DNA of 64,000 nt from Hymenoscyphus infarciens (lineage: Eukaryota; Ascomycota; Leotiomycetes; Helotiales; Helotiaceae). The DNA lies in contig LLCB01000060.1 in the NCBI GenBank assembly GCA_001414345.1, forward strand, positions 62,001 through 126,000. The letters are read 5' to 3'. The translations under genes were made by a program, and so were the position numbers. This document shows, piece by piece, positions 56,148 through 64,000 of the stretch; the stretch's first letter is position 1; the number at the start of each line of letters is the position of its first letter. The notes beneath the pieces were generated by a model, which did not search any database, had not been told where the DNA came from, and worked only from the letters and a program-made list of their open reading frames with translations.

Positions 56148-58597
56148 TAGTTAATACTAATTCTTTCTCTTACGTATCTGAAAATAACAATTTTTTCGCT
56201 ATATATTATCCTAATGTATATGTACTTCTTGCCAGCTAGGTATTTCTTAGTAGCTTTATCGTTCTTTAGAACTAGTTCTCCTTCAACAAAAAGTAGTATT
56301 AGGAGAAAGCGGCCCGAGTGGTTTTTCAACTAGCGAGTAAATTTCCCCAAGGCTTCTAAGTATTAGACTAAATCTAAGAAAATAGCAACATATGCCACAC
56401 CTCGACTCAACGGAAAGAAGTTTAGTAAAGCTAGAAATAGAGTCAAATAAGATTTACTTAGAGGTTAACTACTATAGCAAAGTCAGGGATCAGAGAACTT
56501 CAAGAGTGCACTCGTTATTACTAATTAGCTTAGAGTAAGACTAATATTTTAGAGATTAAGAAAATCGCTATAATACAAGAACAACTGCAGTCTAGAAGTC
56601 CATGACCCTCTAACCTATAAGATATTAGAAGAATAACGTAAAACCATAACAAAGATTCCAAAAGATTCCAAAAGCTCGCAAACAATCAAACGAAGGTCTG
56701 CAATCCAAAGTAATCCAGCTGTTAAAGAAACTCCAATCTCGAAATGAGAAATGATCGTTAGTTCTATCATAAACAGTAATCGAGTAGTGTGAAAAACAAG
56801 TAGTCTAAAAAAGCGAATAACAAAAGGCAAGTCCTTTGATATTCTTCGCAATCTTCTAAGCTGCTCCACCTCTGATACCAGGGAGTTCATATCTGTTCAC
56901 CAAAGACCATACCACCTCCCTCTTTCCTAGGCACTTCTATCTTATAAGACCTTTCTAGTCTAAACCTGATTAGTAGTAGAGCTTAGTAAACTATCTAAAC
57001 CCATACCAAGAAACCACCTAAATAAATCACTATAGACTCATCTAGTCACTACTACATTTCAAATCCTCTTCCCTCCTCTTCCTACAAATAAAAGAGCTCA
57101 ACCCCTATTTTCCTTTCTAGGGTTAGCAATCATGGTTTTCCTAGAAAAGATACGCTGACGCGATGATACAAGTCGTCGGTCTTACGGATAAGAGTTTGAA
57201 ATATTTTTATGTAGTGTTTAAGTTCTTTTCCTCAATTCTAATATAGGACTGAGAAAGGTTAGGTAGATATATAACTCTGAACAAGGTCAAGGTGAAAGAG
57301 AATCTACTCTTGACCTTAATTCAACTGTCAAACCACCTTTGAATTTCAGACAAAAAGCAAACAAACACAAAACAACAAGTATAAATAATTATTCTAGAAA
57401 GAAAAACAAGATATCTACAGACCCCTTCAGGCCCCAAACTTTCTTTATCTCTCAAATAGTTTACTTCAACACCGAGCAACTTCGCTAACCTTGGCTTTAG
57501 CAAAACCTCTAATACTCACAGAGAAGCTTAGACAATTTAACATAAGGAAGCAAGTATTAAGTATCAACTATCAAGTGAAAAAATACCCTGACACAAAGGA
57601 TAAGCTCCCACGCCCAACCAAATCTACTTACGAGTAACAAAAGTTATTTGATTTGATTTGATTTTTCAAAACTCCCAAGATCAAGTAATGGGATAGATAG
57701 CGTTTAGATAGACGTGGAAGGATGACATGACCTCTTCTACCAGAGCAAGTGACGGGAGATAGAATACACCATCGCTGACAAAAGGCTAGAAAGTTGAGCT
57801 AAGACCTATCATATAGCTAGCAAACTTCTGAGGAGATGGCATTTGTAAACACAATGAATAACTGAATGACTAAACAATCGACCTGACGGAACTTTGAGAG
57901 AGGAATACTATAGCTGTTAACTTCTAATAGTAGAAGAGAACAAAAAAGCACAAACTCAAATATCAGGCAAGTGAACAATTCTTAGCACGTAAGAAGAAGC
58001 TGTCAAACAAGAAAGATGTGTAGGGCATTGATTGGCTCGATGAATGAACCCTGCTCTATTGTTCCTTGCAAGAAATGTACAGATTGATCTGGTATATCAC
58101 AACACAGCTAGTGCCCACAGGATAAGGCCTAGACTAAGAACAAAATCAAACCATGTAAAGATCAACTAAGAGTATCAAATCAAGAACGTGAAATTACAAG
58201 AAAGGCAAGGCACGCAAAAGATCCTAGAGCAGGTAAGAATGATGCCCACTTGGTCTGGAACACAAAGGCAGATTTTTTTTTAAAAAAACTGAGATAGTAT
58301 TGAAAGACTATCTGGGAGGCGGCATTGACAGGAGCAGAAAATCCAGACGCTCGCTCAAAAATAACAAATGCTTACCATCTTTGCCATGATCCCTCCTAGC
58401 ATCGCCTTCGCTTTATCACCCCTTCCCAAATCGCACTGGCCCCTTGGGGTTTGTCCCGTCAAGAATCTCCTTCGTATCTTAGCTTCGCCTCATGCGACAA
58501 CAGAACCAAAGTCGTTGTAGAAGTTTACTTCGTGGGGTATCATGCGTTTTTCTGTGTTCGTACATTGTTTCGTTCACCCTTCCTTCTCATCGCCCTA
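55447..58597. other. Gene-poor stretch of intermediate composition
   Basis: About 3.1 kb of moderately AT-rich sequence with no supported gene. It holds a CT microsatellite (56,113-56,143) and short A runs. Two frames (56,615-56,890 minus, 56,084-56,329 minus) lack recognisable features. It may be an old transposon with mild or no RIP. Confidence 0.45.
56113..56143 (+). repeat. CT dinucleotide microsatellite
   Basis: About 15 uninterrupted CT units inside a longer pyrimidine tract (56,085-56,150). Confidence 0.95.
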
Positions 58598-59042
58598 CTA
58601 AGCAAACAAAGATGCGCCACCAGTCTCAATCGCATCAATCTCGCTCATATCAAGAGGAGCCCGTCTGAAGCGTGCTGGAAGCTCATTGCGATCGAAGTAT
58701 TCACCCTTTGCTGGAGTAACGGAACCAAGAGATTGACCAGAAAGGGAACCAATGGTTCCAGTGTTCTGTCGCCCAAGAGGACCGTGCTGGATGGCTTTCT
58801 GTCGGTAGGAGGAGAATGAGGCAGAGGAGGATTTGGAGAAATCGGCTGGGAGCTCGTGGGATGGGGAGGCGGGGTGTGCGTGAGGGGTGTGGTCAATGGA
58901 TGCTGCTGATGTGTTAGAAGTGTAAAGGCCACCAGTTGGAATATCCAAAATGCTTACCTGGAGTGGTTCGTTTGCCAATGAACTTGATCATTGGGGTTCG
59001 CTCGGCAGCAGCCGCCTGCCTGAGAACTTTGGTCGCGAACAT
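58598..59042 (-). CDS. KGD4: Mitochondrial 2-oxoglutarate dehydrogenase subunit 4 (Kgd4/Ymr31/MRPS36 family)
   Basis: Exons 59,042-58,958 and 58,902-58,598 join to 129 residues. The 55-nt intron has a CTAAC branch site and a CAGCAG acceptor. The N-terminus (MFATKVLRQAAAAERTP) is a mitochondrial presequence. The family core is visible: MIKFIGKRT, IDHTPHAHPASP, ELPADF, YRQKAIQHGPLGRQ, GEYFDRNELPARFRR and the C-terminal AIETGGASLFA. In yeast and animals the protein recruits the E3 subunit to the 2-oxoglutarate dehydrogenase complex; it was earlier listed as a small ribosomal subunit protein. Length is usual for filamentous fungi. It lies upstream of and divergent from MED18, with a 2-kb gap. Confidence 0.95.
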
Positions 59043-61090
59043 GTCAAATTGGTACTTTGTGGGGGAGAAAGTATTGATAGACGAAGCTGGCGACGGGATA
59101 AGATTCTGCAGGCGTGGCTTTGCTGTCGTGTGCTCAAGGTGTTGATGTTGGAATGGGGAGGGGAGGAGAGGGACGGGTGTGGACAAAGCTTTGTATGCGG
59201 GAAGAGTCGGTGTTCTGTTCGGTAGCCGAGTGAGTCTGACGAAAAGAATTGAAAGTTGAACCTTGTCAAGTCTGCCGAGCAGGGCAGGTAACCTTGGACA
59301 GCCTAGCGACCTTGAGAGCGAAATCGGAACACCGTTTCTTTCCCAATTGTGGATGCAGATGATGCCTCTGGAGCTAAAATCTTCACCCACATTGGCGATA
59401 AGAGTGGAAAAGGAATGCCTAGAAAGGAATGCACCAGTGTTGTATTGAATATTTCACAGCGAGGGCGGAGCGTGGGGCAGAGACAGCGAGGGGGTTTGTT
59501 GTCAAGCAGCAAAGCCAAAAATCGTCCCAGAATTTTGATATCGGTCGGTCGGTCCCGAGGAGGCTAGTCTGTTAGAGGCGCTTCCGGAGATATGGAAAAG
59601 ACTTGGGAGTGGTTCTCATCAATCAGTGGCGTGACATCCGTTATCCTAGCTACTAGTATCTGTGGGGTATGGCTTGGTGGTGGGATGAATGGACAAAGCT
59701 CTTGCAGATGCTGGATTTGCTTGGGCAATGGAAATCTTTTATTTTTGTACAATCGCCGCATGCATTAGCTTGCGGAGCACAAAGCAGAAAGTACCGAATA
59801 CCTAGGATTGGGTTGACCAGATTCTTTGAAATGCAATGGTTAGAACTTCCCGATTGAGTGCCACCTGGAAGCGAGAGCGGAGAGCTCAGAGCTCCACCAC
59901 ACCATGAGGAGCACCAAAATGGAACCATGGAGAGAGGAAGGGAGGGGTAGCGTTTTGGATTTGTGCGGAATACGGAGTCCGGAGTACTTGTATGAAGGGT
60001 CAATTGTTCAACTAATAAGGCACTCTTACCACTTCGTTTCAAAATCTCTGGAAAGAATCAGATAACGTATGCGAATGGGGTTAGAGCAACTGCTTTTTAC
60101 CTTTCAAGACAACTGTGAAAGCCCGTGTGTCCCGAGTACAGTCACACGACCAAACCGTAGGTACCTTATACTGTAGAATTCCAGCAGGAAACATATTCTC
60201 AAACCGGAAACCACAGCTTCCATTGAAAACTAATGCTTCCATTGAGCCGGACGACGCGAAAGAGATAGAAAGGACTTGTAGTGTTGTCAGTCCTTTGCCC
60301 AACTCTTCCTTTTCAGGCACCCGGATTCGTCCGAAGAATTAACTCCGAGCACAGAAACTTTCTGGAACCAGAAGACGTAGACTTCATTCAGCCGGCGCAA
60401 GAAATAGGGTCCAAGTAATCAATCGATTGGCGAGTAAACTATCGACTAATACGTAAGCTATCAAATACCAGGTGAGCGATCAAAGTACAAGTGAGCTATC
60501 AAATACCAGATGAGCTATCAAAGTACAAGTGAGCGATCAAAGTAAGATTACAAGTGAGCGATCAAAGTACAACTACCTAGGTAAAGTTTGGGGTCCAAAT
60601 TGAGACGCGCGAGTAAGCTACAAGTAAGCTACAAGTACTCGCCACGTTCAGCTAAAAGTGAAATGTCGGGGAAAGACCCGAGTCGAAATTTCGGGCCGAG
60701 TTGTTGAAGGTTGGCAGAGCCGTCATGTCAAAGTGCTGTGAGACGATAAAGAAGGAAAGAAGTCGAAGACCTAGAAGTTTTCCAAAGCCAGTATCCTGTC
60801 TGAAGACGTGTTACTAATTACTGGTTTTTTGGCTTCAATTTGGTTTGAACAATTAGCATGTTCTAACCCGCTGGGACAATAGAAACTTTGAAGCAATCAA
60901 CAATCATTTGTTGAATGGAAGAAAACTTCTCGCGATGGACTATATATTCCGATATTCCAGCTTTCTAGGCAGTTTGACTACTTTGGAACTTAATTTCCTT
61001 CAATACCTATGCTAATAGTCTTGTATTGTTCCAAGTGCTTAATACACCGAAAGATTTTATGAACTTGGCATGATCACGTGAGCATTCACC
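59043..61090. other. Intergenic region between KGD4 and MED18
   Basis: Frames on both strands are short and without recognised features. It holds the KGD4 promoter on the left and a small minisatellite at 60,430-60,575. Nothing else is supported. Confidence 0.55.
60430..60575 (+). repeat. Minisatellite of 18-25 bp units (GTGAGCGATCAAAGTACAA)
   Basis: Six or seven units alternate between GAGCGATCAAAGTACAA and GAGCTATCAAATACCAG forms, starting with a diverged GTAAACTATCGACTA and including one longer unit with an extra AGATTACAA. The pattern suggests slippage plus point changes. Confidence 0.85.
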
Positions 61091-62445
61091 ATGGACAGGG
61101 CCAGATCTGATTGGTTTGAGCCTTCTGAGAACTCAACACCACCAAGCTCTCCTCGGACTGGTGAATTGACCCAAGAGCCAAAGGACTCGTCCAAACAACA
61201 GGTAGGTTCTCGTAGAGTTTTCAATTCAATCATCTTCATTCACAATCACAATCGCAACCCTATCGCTGAGAAAAGCTACGAACTCCTTCCAAGTCTCCTG
61301 TCATATCTATTGAGTTGTATAGAAGTCTCTATCCAACTGCCACTATGGAGCTACCGACAAATAAGAATAAAATAACTTTCAATGACAAGGTAGGAGTATC
61401 ACAGCATCCTGAACCACAAATTCCATTGCCGTTTCGTCTTAATTCTTGAAATCCTCATTCCAGCCTCTTCTCTATGACCTAAATATTTACAGAAGCTAAC
61501 AGCCCACCAGGAGGAAGAAGAAGAAGGCAAAATGCACGAACTCTTTCTCACGGCGACCATACCCAACGATGATATCCCAAGGATGGTTCGGATTCTCCAA
61601 GGCTACTGTGGAATGAAACCACAAGAGACGCTTTGCCGTCGCTTGATTTGGGAAGGACCACGACAGCGCACCGGTTTGAAAGGCATCGACCCAAACATCA
61701 TCAAGAGACAACCACCGCAAAAGGTACCATTCTGGGCAAGTCTCCATGAACAGCTTTCTAGGCAGTCGTATGTCTTGAGTGTCATATATGAAGTTCAACG
61801 CGACTCTTTTGGCAAGTCCACGGAGGGTGATGAACTGCAAGTCGGACCAGATGGGCAACCAAAGGCACAACCGTAAGTAAGATCCAGGAAAAACCATTGT
61901 ACTGTATTTGTGAGAAACTGAGTTCTCATCACAGGAGTTTCGCTTGCGACCAACATCTAGGCACACTGAGATGGAACGACGTCCCCGACCCTGAGGGCAA
62001 GAGACAGGTAAACACAAGACCAATGCTCCAAATCGAGAACGAGAAGAACTTGTGTTCAATAATGCTCTCAATGGGATACCGGTAATTGACCCCAAAGAAC
62101 ATATCACTTAAATCTAACAATTACAGATTCACCAGACAAATGGTCCAAGAATGCCACAGATTCATCAACGGAAATGTCATTTTTGAATTGAGTCGTTACC
62201 TACAACTTCCCGACGAAAGAGCAAGCTTCAATGATCCTCTGCCTGCCTTTGAGACCCTTTCCCCTTTCGACTCGGAGAACAAGTGGATTTTGACGATTAG
62301 TGTTAGGGTTGTCAATGGGAAGGATGTGGATCAAGTTCAACAGGGCATTGGCGAGTTGATGACCGTGAAGACTGAATTTGAGGGGTGCTGTCACTTTCAT
62401 GTTGTTCCTAGACTTACTCTGGATACTAGAACGAAGATGAATTGA
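61091..62445 (+). CDS. MED18: Mediator complex subunit 18 (Med18/Srb5)
   Basis: Core exons 61,532-61,872 (ATG), 61,935-62,081 and 62,127-62,445 join to 268 residues with GT-AG introns (62 and 45 nt). Family motifs are MHELFLTATIPNDDIPRMVR, LQGYCGM, RRLIWEGP, GLKGIDP, the HEQLSRQSYVL helix, LRWNDVPDPEG, RFINGNVIFELSRYLQ, FETLSPFDSENKWIL and the terminal VKTEFEGCCHFHV. Med18 is a beta-barrel head-module subunit of Mediator that pairs with Med20 and contacts RNA polymerase II. An upstream exon 61,091-61,201 could join at 61,493 in frame (291-nt intron). It would add 50 residues (Ser/Pro-rich, then KLTAHQEEEEEGK). I give the wider span but consider the start at 61,532 equally possible. Confidence 0.93.
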
Positions 62446-62846
62446 GCGAGGAAGGGAGAATGTGGTAAGGCAAGTTAATACGACTTTATGGAGGGTCGAG
62501 GTGATGCGAGAGGTCGGGTGGCATTACTTTTTACTTGGAGATAATCCGAAATGAGTAGCACTTTCTACGAGTTCTGTACTTCCTCAAAAATTATGTTATG
62601 CTGGAATACCCCCAGAATATACTACCGATACCAGTAAACCAAAACTGAGTCAATATATATTGTATGGGTGGGTATGTTGATTCACGAGTCTGTTGTGTCT
62701 GGCGTTTGTTCCGGCACCAGCAAAATCAACACATCAGACCACTTTTAGAACAAATGATATTTCGACGATCTCTTTCGTATTCCCCAAGTCTATGAACAAT
62801 GCCTAGCTGTACACCCGCGAACGATCTCCTAGTCGTGATTCCCCGT
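62446..62846. other. Shared 3' region of the convergent MED18 and COX8 genes
   Basis: The two genes end towards each other. The 400-bp gap holds both 3' UTRs and nothing else that I can support. Confidence 0.6.
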
Positions 62847-63136
62847 TTACTGGTTCTTCTTTGTCTGCCAAACCGCAACACCGAATGGAGCACCTGTGCC
62901 CGGGTTAGGTTTGATCCCGCCCGAAGTCGTGATATGCAGCACTCACCGAATCCAACAGCCATGAAGGTCCAGTATCTGAAGGCGAAGAACTTGGTCAATG
63001 GGTTGAAGGGAATGTTGCTTCGTGGACCCTCGGGGTAGTGGTAAGGGGAGGCCATCTGGGCGCGGGTGGAGTGGAAGCCACGACGGGCAACCATCGAGGT
63101 CGAGGAGGAAGCACGGATTGCAGCTCGTGAAAACAT
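62847..63136 (-). CDS. COX8: Cytochrome c oxidase subunit 8 (Cox8, COX7C family)
   Basis: Exons 63,136-62,947 and 62,893-62,847 join to 78 residues with a GTGAGT...CACAG intron of 53 nt. Residues 1-28 form a mitochondrial presequence (ARRGFHSTRAQ at the processing region). Then follow the conserved SPYHYPEGPRSNIPFNPL and a single membrane helix (YWTFMAVGFG, APFGVAVW), ending in QTKKNQ. The protein is a small nuclear-encoded subunit of respiratory complex IV in the inner membrane. The 5' UTR contains an intron (63,187-63,137, GTATGC donor, branch GCTAAT) whose acceptor CTAG directly touches the ATG. The gene diverges from MTR4. Confidence 0.96.
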
Positions 63137-63187
63137 CTAGAAGAATAGATTAGCTACGCACATTGTCAATTGAACTCAGCAGCATAC

Positions 63188-63410
63188 CTTGGAGAGTGGT
63201 TGGGTTGAATTGTTTGATTGGGGAGAAGATGATTCGATGTTGAAGTGCTTTGTCGGCAGTAGAGACCATAAGTTTAAGCCCGTGCTAGCGTTCTGGGAGC
63301 CTTGCAATCCTTGTCGCTCTCGAATAAAAAATCTCGACAACCTAACTTCGCAACCCACACATTAGAGAATAATTCAATTTTCTTCATGTCAATTCGACTA
63401 CGCTGACAAG
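63188..63410. promoter_or_regulatory. Bidirectional promoter region of COX8 and MTR4
   Basis: The two start codons lie 274 bp apart in opposite directions. Part of this gap is the COX8 5' leader and intron, so about 220 bp or less serves both promoters. No TATA box is evident, which suits housekeeping genes. Regulatory sites were not identified. Confidence 0.6.
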
Positions 63411-64000
63411 ATGGACGACGAACTATTCGATGTCTTCGACGATAAGCCCCAGGCTCCCGTTGCAGACAAGCCCAAGAAGACCAGGATCCGCAAAGAAAGA
63501 AAGAGGAAGAGAAATAGCAATGGAGAAGTCAAGAAGGTTACTGAGGATGGAGCTCCAGATGAGGAGATGGTCGACGCAGAGCCTGTTGCAGAATCCGAAG
63601 AGCAGGCGACTCACAGTCTGATCGAGAAGAAAGACACCAAGAGGCGTCGCATGGAGCAGGAAGCTGCACCGGTTGTCACTGATTCCTTCGAAACAGCGCA
63701 GTCGAGAGAAGTTGCCGCCGCGGCAGGACTTCAAGCAAAGGATGATGGAGCTTTGGTCATTCAACACAATATTCAGCATCAAGTCTCCCTCCCACCAGAC
63801 TGCGAGTACGTTCCTATATCCCAACACAAGCCACCCGAGGTCCCCGCGCGAACATGGCCTTTCGAGTTGGATCCTTTCCAAAAGGTCTCGATCGCTTCGA
63901 TAGAACGAAATGAGAGTGTGTTGGTTTCTGCTCACACGAGTGCTGGAAAGACTGTCGTTGCGGAATATGCGATCGCTCAGTGCTTAAAGAACAACCAGAG
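63411..64000 (+). CDS. MTR4: ATP-dependent RNA helicase Mtr4/Dob1 (5' part)
   Basis: The frame is open from ATG 63,411 to the window end (196 complete codons, then two bases). Residues 1-85 are charged and disordered, with a basic patch ([14 protein letters not shown]) likely for nuclear import. The helicase core begins near 148 with [18 protein letters not shown], then [20 protein letters not shown] with the Walker A lysine at 180. This opening is typical of the Ski2-like DExH helicases Mtr4 and Ski2; the short N-terminus and [12 protein letters not shown] favour Mtr4. Mtr4 unwinds RNA for the nuclear exosome as part of TRAMP. The rest of the gene lies beyond the window. Confidence 0.95.
   Translation, partial: MDDELFDVFDDKPQAPVADKPKKTRIRKERKRKRNSNGEVKKVTEDGAPDEEMVDAEPVAESEEQATHSLIEKKDTKRRRMEQEAAPVVTDSFETAQSREVAAAAGLQAKDDGALVIQHNIQHQVSLPPDCEYVPISQHKPPEVPARTWPFELDPFQKVSIASIERNESVLVSAHTSAGKTVVAEYAIAQCLKNNQ

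Noticed and set aside
61496..62107. 203-codon minus frame opposite MED18
   Set aside because: Antisense shadow; the plus strand carries clear Med18 motifs and introns.

Overview
This window looks like a chromosome segment of a filamentous ascomycete (Pezizomycotina). The genes have short GT-AG introns. They encode a secreted eqolisin peptidase, mitochondrial Kgd4 and Cox8, Mediator Med18 and the Mtr4 helicase. The repeats show the mark of repeat-induced point mutation (RIP): long AT-rich blocks almost without CA or TG dinucleotides, in which Cys reads as Tyr, Gln as stop and Gly as Arg. Placement in Leotiomycetes/Helotiales is only an inference from protein similarity recalled from memory.

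Layout. RIP-decayed blocks lie at about 1-10,200, 14,400-23,130, 26,990-29,870 and 47,160-54,000. They alternate with GC-balanced stretches that carry the genes. The first block holds a Ty1/copia gag-pol relic, still in one reading frame, and an unresolved relic. The second is a PIF/Harbinger DNA transposon (14,425-21,835, TSD TAA) split by a copia LTR element (17,370-21,122, TSD TTATA). It is followed by a poly(A)-tailed insertion in an older dispersed repeat. The third is a nest of Harbinger-derived elements, one inside another, with a small inverted-repeat element carrying a 31-bp array at the core. The fourth holds two LTR-bounded non-autonomous elements.

Genes. Between the blocks are an eqolisin (12,212-13,108), a small three-exon gene (25,232-25,657), a proline-rich hypothetical gene (30,003-31,259, likely longer upstream), a 25-exon WSC-collagen-like gene (32,402-36,489, minus), a kelch-repeat membrane protein (42,060-44,145) and an orphan ORF (54,410-54,907). 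The right end is a housekeeping cluster: KGD4 (minus), MED18 (plus), COX8 (minus) and MTR4 (plus, cut by the window end). COX8 and MTR4 diverge from a short shared promoter.

The most unusual item is the WSC-collagen gene. I assembled it from 25 exons whose phases all agree. It gives a 570-residue secreted protein with 74 uninterrupted Gly-X-Y triplets. Several exons are 8-9 nt long, and many exons or exon pairs add whole triplets (9, 27, 54, 63, 225 nt), which recalls animal fibrillar collagen genes.
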